A stretch of 64,000 bases of DNA from Caballeronia udeis. GTDB taxonomy: Bacteria > Pseudomonadota > Gammaproteobacteria > Burkholderiales > Burkholderiaceae. Every line of letters begins with the position of its first letter. The stretch's first letter is position 1. Location of the stretch: contig NZ_FCOK02000053.1 in the NCBI RefSeq assembly GCF_001544555.2, positions 1-64,000 on the forward strand. The letters run 5' to 3'. Below are positions 7,444-16,643 of the stretch, one piece after another. A program made the translations under genes and the position numbers. The notes beneath the pieces are model-generated. The model saw only the letters and a list, made by a program, of their open reading frames with translations, was not told the DNA's origin and ran no database searches.

Positions 7444-8714
7444 CCACGGCCCTGCTTGGCTGCATTGCCGACGACTTCACCGGCGCGACCGATCTTGCCA
7501 ACATGCTCGTGCGCGGCGGCATGCGTGCTGTGCAGACCATTGGTGTGCCGGCATCGGATACGAGGATTGAAGCGGACGCGCTGATCGTCGCATTGAAATC
7601 GCGCACCATCCCCGCGCAAGAAGCGGTTGAGCAATCGCTGGCGGCGCTCGAATGGCTGCGTGCGCAGGGTTGCCGGCAGTTCGTGTTCAAGTACTGCTCG
7701 ACCTTCGATTCCACCGATAAAGGCAACATCGGCCCGGTCGCCGATGCACTGCTCGACGCGCTGGGAGAGGACTTCACGCTCGCGTGTCCCGCGTTTCCGG
7801 AGAACGGCCGCACGATCTTTCGCGGCAACCTGTTCGTGGGTGACGTGCTGCTGAGCGAGTCGGGCATGCAGAACCATCCGCTCACGCCCATGACCGATCC
7901 GAACCTCGTGCGCGTGCTGCAACGCCAGACGAAATCGAAGGTCGGGCTGATCGCTTATGACGTGATCGCCAAGGGGCCGCAAGCCGTGCGCGACAGGATC
8001 GCCTTGTTGCGTAACGACGGCGTACGCATGGCCATCGCCGACGCAGTCTCGGATGCCGATCTCCACGTGCTGGGCAAAGCGTGCGCGGATCTGAAGCTGA
8101 TCACCGGCGGCTCGGGCATCGCACTCGGCTTGCCGGATAACTTCCGCGCGGCGGATCTGTTGACTGAAGCGAGCCATGCGTCGGACCTGCCCAGGGTCGA
8201 AGGCGGAGCGGTCGTGCTGGCGGGCAGTGCGTCGAAGGCGACCAACGAGCAGGTCGCCGAGTGGCGCGCGACAAAGCCGAGCCTTCGAATCGATCCGCTT
8301 GCGCTGTCGCGTGGCGAGTCCGTGGTCGAACAGGCGATTGAATTTGCGGCGAAGCATGCCGGTGAAACCGTGCTGATCTATGCCACGTCCACGCCCGACG
8401 AAGTCAAGACCGTGCAGAAGGAACTGGGCGTTGAGAAAGCCGGACATCTGGTCGAACAGGCGTTGGCGTCGATTGCAGCCAGGCTTCGCGCTGCGGGCGT
8501 GCGGAAATTTGTTGTTGCGGGCGGCGAGACCTCGGGCGCGGTCGTGCAGGCGCTTGGCGTGAAGTCGCTGCGCATTGGCGCTCAGATCGATCCGGGCGTG
8601 CCGGCAACGCAATCCATTGGCGAAGAACCGCTGGCGCTCGCATTGAAGTCGGGAAATTTCGGCACGCAGGATTTCTTCGCGAAGGCGCTGAAGGCGCTCG
8701 ACGGAGGCGCGTGA
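7440..8714 (+). CDS. otnK: 3-oxo-tetronate kinase (DUF1537 family)
   Basis: A 424-residue member of the four-carbon acid sugar kinase (former DUF1537) family. The N-terminal domain starts GCIADDFTGATDLANMLVRGG and has FKYCSTFDSTDKGNIGPVAD. The C-terminal nucleotide-binding domain ends with VVAGGETSGAVVQALG. It phosphorylates 3-oxotetronate at O4 with ATP. The length is typical and no key region is missing. The ATGA overlap with ltnD implies coupled translation. Confidence 0.92.
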   Translation: MTTALLGCIADDFTGATDLANMLVRGGMRAVQTIGVPASDTRIEADALIVALKSRTIPAQEAVEQSLAALEWLRAQGCRQFVFKYCSTFDSTDKGNIGPVADALLDALGEDFTLACPAFPENGRTIFRGNLFVGDVLLSESGMQNHPLTPMTDPNLVRVLQRQTKSKVGLIAYDVIAKGPQAVRDRIALLRNDGVRMAIADAVSDADLHVLGKACADLKLITGGSGIALGLPDNFRAADLLTEASHASDLPRVEGGAVVLAGSASKATNEQVAEWRATKPSLRIDPLALSRGESVVEQAIEFAAKHAGETVLIYATSTPDEVKTVQKELGVEKAGHLVEQALASIAARLRAAGVRKFVVAGGETSGAVVQALGVKSLRIGAQIDPGVPATQSIGEEPLALALKSGNFGTQDFFAKALKALDGGA

Positions 8715-8716
8715 TC

Positions 8717-9370
8717 ATGGCGACGAACGAGAACCGTATACGCGAGGAAATCTGCGAGACGGGCGCGAGTCTTTACGAGCGCCGTTATACCGTTGGCACG
8801 GCTGGGAACATCAGCGCGCGGCTTGACGACGGCTGGCTGATCACGCCGACTGACGCCTGCCTCGGCCGACTCGATCCAGCCGATATTGCGAAGGTCGATG
8901 CAGCGGGTAACCACGTGTCCGGCGGCAAACCGTCGAAGACGCTGGCGTTGCATCGCAAGATCTACGAGAACAATAGTGAGGCGCAGGGTGTCGTCCACAC
9001 GCACTCCACGCATCTGGTCGCCTTGACGCTCTCCGGTATCTGGCGCCGCGATGACGTCTTGCCGCCAATCACGCCGTACTTCGTGATGAAGGTCGGGCAT
9101 GTGCCATTGATCGCCTACCGGCGCCCGGGCGACCCTGCCGTCGCGGAACAGGTCGCGGCGCTGGCGTCGACGGTGCGGGCCGTGCTGCTGGACAGGCTAG
9201 GTCCCGTCGTCTGGGAAAAATCGGTCAGCCACGCGTCATACGCGCTGGAAGAGCTGGAGGAAACCGCACGGCTTTGGCTCCTTGCGCGCTCGATCAACGC
9301 ACCGGTTCCCGAGCCGCTCGACGAAGCGGCTATCGATGATCTGCGCAAGACCTTCAACGTGCGCTGGTAG
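8717..9370 (+). CDS. otnC: 3-oxo-tetronate 4-phosphate decarboxylase (class II aldolase family)
   Basis: A 217-residue class II aldolase/adducin-fold protein. YTVGTAGNISARLDDGWLI and ITPTDACLGRLDPADI are the phosphate-binding region; VVHTHSTHLVAL carries the HxH zinc ligands. A second His/Tyr-containing segment lies near the C-terminus (KSVSHASYALEELEE). OtnC converts 3-oxotetronate 4-phosphate to dihydroxyacetone phosphate and CO2. GGAGG at 8703-8707 is 9 bases from this ATG but only 3 from the in-frame GTG at 8711, so the ATG was chosen. Confidence 0.9.
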   Translation: MATNENRIREEICETGASLYERRYTVGTAGNISARLDDGWLITPTDACLGRLDPADIAKVDAAGNHVSGGKPSKTLALHRKIYENNSEAQGVVHTHSTHLVALTLSGIWRRDDVLPPITPYFVMKVGHVPLIAYRRPGDPAVAEQVAALASTVRAVLLDRLGPVVWEKSVSHASYALEELEETARLWLLARSINAPVPEPLDEAAIDDLRKTFNVRW

Positions 9371-9451
9371 CGCCCAAGGCCCCAAGTCACTTCACTGACG
9401 CAACAGAATCGCTGAATCGACGAACACGAAACTGCTTCCCGGAGACCAAGC

Positions 9452-10789
9452 ATGACCCCTGACCAAGCTGTGCCTGGCGGCCCGCGCACGCCTGCGGCAT
9501 CTGCCTACGACAACAAGGAACTCACCCGCACCTATTCGAAGGTGTTCTGGCGCATCGTGCCGTTTCTCATGCTGTGCTATGTGGTGGCCTACCTGGATCG
9601 TGTGAATGTGGGGTTTGCGAAGCTGCAGATGTCGCAGGATCTCGGTTTCAGCGAGACCGTATTTGGTCTTGGGGCAGGCGTATTCTTCCTCGGCTATTTT
9701 CTGTTCGAACTGCCAAGCAATATCCTGATGCACAAGATCGGCGCGCGTATCTGGATCGCGCGGATCATGATCACGTGGGGCATTCTCTCGGCGCTCTTTG
9801 TGTTTGTGAAGACCCCTACGCAGTTTTATGTCCTGCGTTTCCTGCTCGGGCTGGCCGAAGCCGGTTTTTATCCCGGCGTGATCCTTTACCTGACGTACTG
9901 GTTCCCGTCGCACCGGCGGGCGAAGATTGTTGCGGTGTTCATGTCGGCTATTCCTGTGGCGGGCATCTTCGGCAATCCATTGTCAGGCTGGATCATGCAG
10001 ACGTTCTCGGACAGCCGGCACTTCGAAGGCTGGCAGTGGATGTTCCTGATCGAAGCGGTCCCGGCGCTGTTGATCGGCATTGCGACTATCCTTTATCTCG
10101 ACAACAACATCCGCAGCGCGAAGTGGCTCAGCGAACGCGAGAAGCGCTTGCTGGAAGATGAAATCAGCGCGCAGCCCCAGCATGCCGGCGACAGCACCAA
10201 ACATTCCCTGCGCGCGCTTTTCGCCGACAGGCGCATGTGGTGGATGTCGCTGATCTACTTCGCGTTCGTCACCGGGCAATACGGCCTGACGTTCTGGATG
10301 CCGACCTTCATCAATTCGACGGGCGTGAGCGGGGCGTTCAATATCGGCTTGCTGAGCGCGATTCCGTTTCTGGTCGCCATCGTGGTGATGAACGTGCTGG
10401 GCCACAGCGCGGACAAGCGGCGTGAGCGTCGCTGGCACCTGATCGTGCCGGCGCTTGCCGCAGCAGTCGGCTTCTCGGTGGCCGCATCGTTCTCGGGCAA
10501 TACGGCAATATCGATTATCGCGCTCTCGGTTGCCGCCGCCGGTGTGCTGACATGCGTGCCATTATTCTGGTCGCTGCCCACGGCCTTCATGTCAGGCGCA
10601 GCAGCAGCGGCCGGAATTGCGGTGATCAATTCGATCGGCAATCTGGCAGGCTTCGCGAGCCCGTACATGATTGGTTACCTCAAGGATCTGACGCACAGCA
10701 CGGCGACGGGCATGTATGTGCTCGCCGGGATGCTGGTGATCGGCGCCATTGCCACGTGGCTCGTGCCTGCCAAGCTTGTGAATCGCTGA
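9452..10789 (+). CDS. MFS transporter, probable sugar-acid (tetronate) uptake
   Basis: A 445-residue, 12-segment major-facilitator protein of the anion:cation symporter type (tartrate/phthalate/glucarate group). FLMLCYVVAYLDRVNVGFAK is the typical first helix of that group, followed by GAGVFFLGYFLFELPSNI and LGLAEAGFYPGVILYLTYWF. Its place between otnC and otnI indicates uptake of L-threonate or D-erythronate as the operon's entry step. The specificity is inferred from context only. GGAGACC lies 8 bases before the ATG. Confidence 0.9.
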   Translation: MTPDQAVPGGPRTPAASAYDNKELTRTYSKVFWRIVPFLMLCYVVAYLDRVNVGFAKLQMSQDLGFSETVFGLGAGVFFLGYFLFELPSNILMHKIGARIWIARIMITWGILSALFVFVKTPTQFYVLRFLLGLAEAGFYPGVILYLTYWFPSHRRAKIVAVFMSAIPVAGIFGNPLSGWIMQTFSDSRHFEGWQWMFLIEAVPALLIGIATILYLDNNIRSAKWLSEREKRLLEDEISAQPQHAGDSTKHSLRALFADRRMWWMSLIYFAFVTGQYGLTFWMPTFINSTGVSGAFNIGLLSAIPFLVAIVVMNVLGHSADKRRERRWHLIVPALAAAVGFSVAASFSGNTAISIIALSVAAAGVLTCVPLFWSLPTAFMSGAAAAAGIAVINSIGNLAGFASPYMIGYLKDLTHSTATGMYVLAGMLVIGAIATWLVPAKLVNR

Positions 10790-10811
10790 ACTCATTCAAG
10801 GAGTCGATGTT

Positions 10812-11609
10812 ATGCCCCGTTTTGCCGCCAATCTCACGATGATGTACACCGAGCACGCGTTCCTCGACCGTTTCGCCGCCGCGGCGAAGGATGGTTTCAA
10901 GGCCGTGGAGTTCCTGTTCCCCTATGACTTCGCCGCAGCCGAAATCAAGGCGCGGCTTGACGAACACGGCCTCACGCAGGCCTTGTTCAACGCACCGCCG
11001 GGCGACTGGGCGGCAGGCGAACGCGGGATCGCTTCGCTGCCGGGACGCGAGGACGAATTCGCACGCGCACTCGATAAAGCGCTGGACTATACCGCCGTGC
11101 TCGGCAACAAGACCTTGCATGTGATGGCGGGTCTGATCACGCCGGAACAGTCGCGCGAAAAACATCGCGCGGTGTATCTGAAGAGCCTTGAACGGGCGGC
11201 GAACGCCGCACGCGCGGCGGGCATCACGATCGTTATCGAACCGATCAATACCCGCGATATCCCCGGGTTTTTCCTCAACCGCCAGGACGACGCGCAGGCG
11301 ATCTGCGAGGAGATCGGCGCGCCGAACCTCAAGGTGCAATTCGATTGTTACCACTGCCAGATCGTGGAGGGCGACCTAGCGGTCAAACTCCGGCGCGACA
11401 TGAAACGTCCGAATGCGGGCATCGGCCATATCCAGATCGCGGGCGTGCCGGAGCGGCATGAGCCGGACCTGGGAGAACTGAATTATCCGTACCTGTTCGA
11501 CCTGATCGATTCGCTCGGCTACGAGGGCTGGATCGGCTGTGAATACCGGCCGAAAGCCGCCACCTCCGACGGGCTCGGCTGGATCAAACCTTATCTGCAA
11601 CGTGCGTGA
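10812..11609 (+). CDS. otnI: 2-oxo-tetronate isomerase (hydroxypyruvate isomerase family)
   Basis: A 265-residue TIM-barrel (xylose isomerase-like) protein with metal-site segments IVIEPINTRDIPGFF, LKVQFDCYHCQ, IGHIQIAGVPERHEP and the terminal IGCEYRP. OtnI interconverts 2-oxotetronate and 3-oxotetronate, joining the dehydrogenases to OtnK. Hydroxypyruvate isomerase itself is the nearest alternative; the neighbours decide against it. AAGGAG lies before the ATG. It is followed after 10 bases by denD. Confidence 0.9.
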   Translation: MPRFAANLTMMYTEHAFLDRFAAAAKDGFKAVEFLFPYDFAAAEIKARLDEHGLTQALFNAPPGDWAAGERGIASLPGREDEFARALDKALDYTAVLGNKTLHVMAGLITPEQSREKHRAVYLKSLERAANAARAAGITIVIEPINTRDIPGFFLNRQDDAQAICEEIGAPNLKVQFDCYHCQIVEGDLAVKLRRDMKRPNAGIGHIQIAGVPERHEPDLGELNYPYLFDLIDSLGYEGWIGCEYRPKAATSDGLGWIKPYLQRA

Positions 11610-11619
11610 GGGCAACAAC

Positions 11620-12585
11620 ATGAACATCCTCATTACCGGCGGCGCCGGTTTCCTCGGACAACGGCTCGCTCGCCGTCTTCTCGAACGCGGCACGCTGCTG
11701 GGCAAGCCGATCACGGGACTCACGCTGCTCGACGTAGTGCGTCCACCGGACCTGGGCGACAAGCGCGTGCGCGCCGAGACCGGCGACATTGCGGATCGCA
11801 GCGTGCTGCAACGGTGCATTGGCGCGGACACTCATGCGATCTTCCATCTGGCGGCGATCGTGAGCGGTCAGGCGGAAGCGGATTTCGAACTGGGCATGCG
11901 TATCAATCTGGACACGTCGCGCCTGCTGCTCGATGTGTGCCGCTCGCTTGGCCACGCGCCGCGGGTGTTGTTCACGAGTTCGGTCGCGGTGTACGGCGGC
12001 ACACTGCCCGACGTCGTCCGCGACGATACCGCGCTGAATCCGAAGTCATCCTACGGAACGCAAAAGGCGATTGCTGAGTTGCTGCTGTGCGATTATTCGC
12101 GACGCGGTTTTGTCGATGGCCGCGTGCTGCGGCTGCCGACCATCAGCGTGCGTCCGGGCCGGCCCAATGCTGCGGCATCGTCATTTGCCAGCGGCATCAT
12201 TCGCGAGCCGTTGAATGGCGAGCGCGCGGTGTGCCCGGTCGGCGGCGACGTGCGTTTGTGGCTGCTGTCGCCAAAGCAGGCAATCGAGTCGCTGATCGCC
12301 GGTTGCGAGCTTGAACAGGCCGAGCTCGGCACATGGCCGGTCGTCAACATGCCGGGATTGTCGGTCAGCGTGACGGAAATGGTCGATGCATTGAAGGAAG
12401 TGGCGGGGGAGGAAGTGGCTGCGTTGATCGACTGGCAACCGGACCCGAAGATCGAAAAGATTGTCGGCAGTTGGCCGGGTGCATGGGAGACGCAGCGAGG
12501 CGAAAAGCTGGGGCTGGCGGCAGACCGCAACTTCAGCGATGTCATCCGCGCGTTCATTGAAGAAAGCAAACCCGCTGGCGCTTGA
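11620..12585 (+). CDS. denD: D-erythronate dehydrogenase (NAD-dependent epimerase/dehydratase fold)
   Basis: A 321-residue short-chain/extended SDR protein. MNILITGGAGFLGQRLARRL is the NAD site; the catalytic Tyr-Lys pair is in SSYGTQKAIAELLL, preceded by the Ser in FTSSVAVYGG. DenD oxidises D-erythronate to 2-oxotetronate, giving the operon a second entry substrate. The start is the ATG preceded by GAGGGC; an in-frame ATG at 11539 lies inside otnI and is rejected. It is the last gene of the operon and converges on baeR. Confidence 0.88.
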   Translation: MNILITGGAGFLGQRLARRLLERGTLLGKPITGLTLLDVVRPPDLGDKRVRAETGDIADRSVLQRCIGADTHAIFHLAAIVSGQAEADFELGMRINLDTSRLLLDVCRSLGHAPRVLFTSSVAVYGGTLPDVVRDDTALNPKSSYGTQKAIAELLLCDYSRRGFVDGRVLRLPTISVRPGRPNAAASSFASGIIREPLNGERAVCPVGGDVRLWLLSPKQAIESLIAGCELEQAELGTWPVVNMPGLSVSVTEMVDALKEVAGEEVAALIDWQPDPKIEKIVGSWPGAWETQRGEKLGLAADRNFSDVIRAFIEESKPAGA

Positions 12586-12644
12586 GTGCTCACTAAAGCC
12601 GAGCGTTAAGGGCATCCGCTAAAGCGTTAAAGGCGAGGCGCCCG

Positions 12645-13334
12645 CTAAAGTTCCAGCCGATACCCCACGCCGTAGACCGAAACAATCGGTTCGCTGTCGG
12701 GACGCACGACCTGCAGTTTGCGGCGCAGGTTCTTGATGTGACTGTCGATCGTGCGATCGGTCACCACGCGGTGGTCGTCGTAAAGCTGGTTGAGGAGGTA
12801 GTCGCGCGGGAAGATCCTGCCCGGCGATTTCATCAGCAAAGCCAGCATGCGCAACTCGACCGGCGTGAGCTTCAGTTCCTCGCCGTCGAGCCGTGCGCTA
12901 TGGAATTGCTGGTCCACCTCAAGGCCCGTTGCCACGGGTGCGGCGGCAGCAGGTGGGGCGGCGCGGCGCAGGATTGCCTTCACCCGCGCGACGACTTCCC
13001 GTGGGCTGAAGGGCTTGCAGACATAATCGTCCGCGCCAATTTCGAGCCCGCGCAGACGATCCGCTTCATCCACACGTGCCGTCAGGATGATCACCGGAAG
13101 CGTGGAGAACTGGCGTACCTCGCGGCATATATCCATGCCGTTGCGCCCGGGCAGCATCAGGTCGAGCAGCATCAGCGAGGGCGGGGTGGTGCGAATGAAC
13201 GGGATCACTTCGGCGCCGTCGCTGATCGACGTCGTTTCGAATCCTTCGATATGCAGATAGTCCGCCATGACCGCGGCCAGTTTCGGCTCATCCTCGACGA
13301 TCAGGATACGAACGCCGCGTCGCTCGGTACTCAT
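12645..13334 (-). CDS. baeR: BaeR-like response regulator
   Basis: A 229-residue OmpR-type regulator. The receiver has the acidic pair in LIVEDEPKLA, the phospho-acceptor Asp58 in LMLLDLMLPG and Lys107 in DDYVCKPFSPREVVARV. The winged-helix output domain has LLNQLYDDHRVVTDRTIDSH, almost the wording of E. coli BaeR, and ends in SVYGVGYRLEL. BaeR responds to envelope stress and controls efflux; no efflux genes are adjacent here. The start overlaps the kinase stop by four bases, so the kinase gene is upstream and co-transcribed. Confidence 0.85.
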   Translation of the reverse strand: MSTERRGVRILIVEDEPKLAAVMADYLHIEGFETTSISDGAEVIPFIRTTPPSLMLLDLMLPGRNGMDICREVRQFSTLPVIILTARVDEADRLRGLEIGADDYVCKPFSPREVVARVKAILRRAAPPAAAAPVATGLEVDQQFHSARLDGEELKLTPVELRMLALLMKSPGRIFPRDYLLNQLYDDHRVVTDRTIDSHIKNLRRKLQVVRPDSEPIVSVYGVGYRLEL

Positions 13335-15133
13335 GCCGCCACTCCTTCCGGTTCAAAATGTGCCGTTATCCAGACACCGCCAAGCGGTGACGGCCTGGCA
13401 ACCGTGGTCCCGCCGTGCGCGGTCACAATGGCCCGGCACAGTGCAAGGCCCAAGCCTGCGCCACCGCTCTGGCGGCTGCGCGATTCATCGACTCTATACA
13501 GGCGTTCGAACAAATGCGGCAACGCCTCGGCAGGCACGCCCGGCAGGGAATCCTGGATATCGAGCTGCCAGCCGCGCGGGCCGACGCTCACCGAGACACA
13601 CACGCTTCCGCCCGGATCGGTATAGCGCAACGAATTGAGCAGCAGGTTTTTAAGCAACTGCACAAAGCGCGCAGGGTCGACCTGGAAGACCATGCCCGTT
13701 GACTCGATTGCCAACTCATTCGCCAACTCATTCGCCGACCCATCCCCGGACGCTTCCGGCAGCGTCAGGCTCAATGCGATCTGCTTGGCCCTGAACGACT
13801 CCCGCATCGCGTCGACCGATGCGCGCACCAGCTGGCCGATATCGGCCGGCACCTTCCGGTAGCTCAACGCACCGACATCGCTCAACGATAACTCGTAAAG
13901 GTCCTCGATCAATTTGTTGAGCATCGCGACTTCGTTTTGCAGCGAAGCCAGCGAATGGCGGTCAAACGCATGCACGCCGTCCTCGATCGCTTCCAGTTCG
14001 CTGCGCAACACCGCGAGCGGCGTGCGCAATTCGTGCGAGATATCGGCAATAAAATCCCGGCGCGAGCGTTCCGCGCGCTGCAGCGAATCCGCGAGTACAT
14101 TGAAGTCGCCCGCGAGCCGGTCCAGTTCATCCCGGCGTCCGGCTGCCACGCGCGTGGTGTAGTCGCCGCCCGCGAGCCGGTGGGTTGCGATCATCAGGCG
14201 CTTGACCGGCGCCAGCACGATCCGCGCAAGCAGCATGGCAACGAGTGCCGCCACGATCACAGCCACGCCGGCAATCTCCCACGTGGCCCGCGCCTGCTGT
14301 GCCTGGAACGCGATATCGGCGGCGTCCGAGAGCGTGTTGGGCGCGTTGGCCGCGACCCAGCCGACTATCTTGCCGTTGTAGATCACCGGCTTCAAGGCGA
14401 CGTCAGGCGGGGGTTCGGAGTCCGTGGTCGCGACCAGGTCATGGTTGGCGTCGAAGAGCGTGGCAGGCTGGGGAGCGCCACGTCCGCCGCGCCCTGGCGG
14501 CGGCCGCGGCGCAGGCGGACGGTCATAGGGCGATTCGTCGAACGTCACATCCCGTCCGACCCCGCGGTCGCGGCTTGCCGCCACCCCGGAGTCGGCGAAC
14601 GCCGGGGCCGGCAGCCGCATTCCCCAATGCGGTCCCTCTTCCTTACCCGACAAAGGTCCGAGCATTTGCTGCACGCTGGCGCTGCCGGGGAAGGTGCGCC
14701 AGCTCGGCAGCTTGTTTGTCTGCGCCTCGACCATCTCCTGCCTGAGGGCCTGATCATGGGCGGCGTCGAGCAGCGTTACCCATTCTTCGGGATGCTGGCG
14801 CAGGAAATTCCAGCTGCCGTGAGCGGCATATTCGGCAGTCACCTTCGCCATGACGGCGTTCAGCCGTCCGGCGTCGCGCGCGCGGACGTAATGCAGGAAG
14901 CCGTTCTCGAAACTCAGGCGCAGCGCGTATCCCATTGTGAGCGAGATGGTCAGGCAGGCGATCAGCACCGCGAGGAACATCTTCCACGTAATGCCAAAGC
15001 GAATCTTGCCCGCCCGTGCCCGGGAGCGGGTTCCAAGTGCTTTCCAAATATTACGCGAGCTGCCGAGCGGCGTTTGGGCCGTGGGTGAGACTGCCTGTGC
15101 GCCGAGGGGTTCGCCATGTGTTTCGCTGTGCAT
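13331..15133 (-). CDS. baeS: BaeS-like sensor histidine kinase with an enlarged periplasmic domain
   Basis: A 600-residue inner-membrane kinase. TM1 is about residues 51-73 and TM2 about 286-304, enclosing a periplasmic domain of about 210 residues with a Pro/Gly-rich stretch near 202-220. HAMP follows, then the H-box FIADISHELRTPLAVLRSEL with His367. The N-box (LLKNLLLNSLRYTDPGG), a weakly conserved DxG region and the G-box GGAGLGLALCRAIVTAHGG complete the ATPase. The core strongly resembles E. coli BaeS, but that protein is about 467 residues, so the sensor part here is larger and may see another signal. The cytoplasmic N-terminal 50 residues are unusual; a later start near MFLAVLIA cannot be excluded. 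Confidence 0.85.
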   Translation of the reverse strand: MHSETHGEPLGAQAVSPTAQTPLGSSRNIWKALGTRSRARAGKIRFGITWKMFLAVLIACLTISLTMGYALRLSFENGFLHYVRARDAGRLNAVMAKVTAEYAAHGSWNFLRQHPEEWVTLLDAAHDQALRQEMVEAQTNKLPSWRTFPGSASVQQMLGPLSGKEEGPHWGMRLPAPAFADSGVAASRDRGVGRDVTFDESPYDRPPAPRPPPGRGGRGAPQPATLFDANHDLVATTDSEPPPDVALKPVIYNGKIVGWVAANAPNTLSDAADIAFQAQQARATWEIAGVAVIVAALVAMLLARIVLAPVKRLMIATHRLAGGDYTTRVAAGRRDELDRLAGDFNVLADSLQRAERSRRDFIADISHELRTPLAVLRSELEAIEDGVHAFDRHSLASLQNEVAMLNKLIEDLYELSLSDVGALSYRKVPADIGQLVRASVDAMRESFRAKQIALSLTLPEASGDGSANELANELAIESTGMVFQVDPARFVQLLKNLLLNSLRYTDPGGSVCVSVSVGPRGWQLDIQDSLPGVPAEALPHLFERLYRVDESRSRQSGGAGLGLALCRAIVTAHGGTTVARPSPLGGVWITAHFEPEGVAA

Positions 15134-15357
15134 TCGCGGATTCTAGTGGAAACAGGGGAGCTGTCCCACGTTCCAGGGACGTTCCCGGCCAACCTCCACG
15201 ATTTCTCCTTCTTTTGTTCATTGTCAGTGCGTGATGCCTGACTAGTATCTGATCCCGCAGATAGCGTCATTCATTCCGACCCGCTCGGCTACCGACTCAT
15301 TCACCTGCTCATCCACCTATTCAACCGCCGATTCACTGTCGATTCTGGAGAGAACAC

Positions 15358-15723
15358 ATGCATACCGCGTCGAGCGTGCAGCACACCCCGTCGAAGGTCT
15401 TCGGACGCGTTGCGGCGCCGCCCCGGGAAAGGGGTACGCGTTCCGCACCGAAAGCGCCCGAGGCCACGGCCGCGAGCGCTGCGCAGCGGGTCATCAAGCT
15501 GCGTGGCGCCCGGGTGTCGGAAACGCTGCCGCGGCCCTGGGGCGTGTGCTGCAGGATCGTGGAATGGGTCAATCGCGAAGGCCAGTATTCATGTCTTGCG
15601 GTACCGGGCGACGCGTCGGAAGACGAGATCCGCCATCGCATGCGCTCGCACAGGAACGGCCCGCAGTACCTCGTGACGGACGACCGCGAGTTGCCGGCGC
15701 GGGTGGTGTTGCCGCGTGCTTAG
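15358..15723 (+). CDS. hypothetical protein
   Basis: A 121-residue basic protein with no family I recognise. The N-terminal 45 residues are low-complexity (Ala, Pro, Arg); the C-terminal half is more ordered: WGVCCRIVEWVNREGQYSCL and GPQYLVTDDRELPARVVLP. GGAGAG 7 bases before the ATG and Burkholderia-like codon use support a real gene. It precedes the degenerate response regulator by 81 bases on the same strand, so the two may be co-transcribed. There is no signal peptide or membrane segment. Confidence 0.55.
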   Translation: MHTASSVQHTPSKVFGRVAAPPRERGTRSAPKAPEATAASAAQRVIKLRGARVSETLPRPWGVCCRIVEWVNREGQYSCLAVPGDASEDEIRHRMRSHRNGPQYLVTDDRELPARVVLPRA

Positions 15724-15804
15724 CGGCATGACGATAGCGGGCGACGCATCGCCCCGTTTGCGGGCGCTCATGATGACGCCCAGGAAGTTCCTCAGGAAAC
15801 ACAG

Positions 15805-16596
15805 ATGAAAACACGCATCTTTTTTGTCGAAGCCAATCCGGCAATCCACGGGAATCTTCGCGATGTGCTGGAAAGCCGCTACCTGGACGTCCATACGCTC
15901 AGCAGCGGCCGCGCGTTGATCGGACGCATGCAGCACGACGTCCCGGCGCTGATCGTGCTGCGGGACGGCTTGCCCGACATGAGGGCGTCGGCCGTCCTGC
16001 GCGAGCTGGAACAGGCCGGCCATGACACGCCGGTGATCGTGATCGGAGACACGCTTGACTCGGTGGAACTGATCGTATGCCTTGAACTGGGCGCCGATGA
16101 TTACGTCAGGATGCCTTGCAATCCACGCGAACTGCTGTCGCGGGTCGAGAACGTGTTACGCCGCGCGCCGCACAAATCGAACTCGCCGGTCGATGCCACG
16201 GGGCGGTGCGACATTGGGGACTTTGTCATCGACTTCCGCGCCCGCATGCTGACGCGCGACGGCGTGCCCGTCGCGCTGCATTCGAGCACCTTCGCATTGC
16301 TGCGCCTCTTCGCCGAACATCCGCTCGAGGTGCTGTCCCGACGGATCATCGCCGATAAATTGCGCGGCGCCGGCGAAGGGCACTGCGACCGTTCGCTGGA
16401 CGTGCTGGTCTGCCGGCTGCGGCGGATTGTCGAACCCGACCCGTCCACTCCGCGCCTGATCCAGACCATTCGCGGGCGTGGTTATGTCTTCACTCCAGCC
16501 GGGCTGAGCGCCGGCGCTATCGACTTCGACGAACTCGATGTCATGCCGTCGGAACCCGCCTGGAAACGCGCCGAAGCAGTGAACAGTTACGCTTAG
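15805..16596 (+). CDS. orphan OmpR-type regulator with a degenerate receiver domain
   Basis: A 263-residue protein. The N-terminal receiver fold (about 1-120) retains LGADDYVRMPCNPRELLSRV but has lost the phosphorylation residues. The acidic pair is EA (residues 9-10), the phospho-acceptor position is Arg53 (LIVLRDGLP), the conserved Thr is Gly81 and the conserved Lys is Met103. The C-terminal winged helix (about 135-230) is intact, ending TIRGRGYVFTPAG. It therefore probably works without phosphorylation, by dimerisation or ligand binding. A 30-residue tail of unknown use follows. No kinase gene is adjacent. AGGAA precedes the ATG. Confidence 0.85.
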   Translation: MKTRIFFVEANPAIHGNLRDVLESRYLDVHTLSSGRALIGRMQHDVPALIVLRDGLPDMRASAVLRELEQAGHDTPVIVIGDTLDSVELIVCLELGADDYVRMPCNPRELLSRVENVLRRAPHKSNSPVDATGRCDIGDFVIDFRARMLTRDGVPVALHSSTFALLRLFAEHPLEVLSRRIIADKLRGAGEGHCDRSLDVLVCRLRRIVEPDPSTPRLIQTIRGRGYVFTPAGLSAGAIDFDELDVMPSEPAWKRAEAVNSYA

Positions 16597-16643
16597 CCGC
16601 CGCGTGGTTCACTCTCTCTGAGCGTTCCCTCTGATCGCTCCCT

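Noticed and set aside
7233..8612. 459-residue open frame on the minus strand
   Set aside because: Antisense shadow of ltnD and otnK caused by high G+C; the sense genes have full motifs.
12586..12644. Repeated CGCTAAAG units between denD and baeR as a terminator
   Set aside because: The copies are short and direct, not inverted, and there is no stable stem followed by T residues.
13937..15088. 383-residue open frame on the plus strand
   Set aside because: Antisense shadow of the baeS-like kinase, Arg-rich and without domains.
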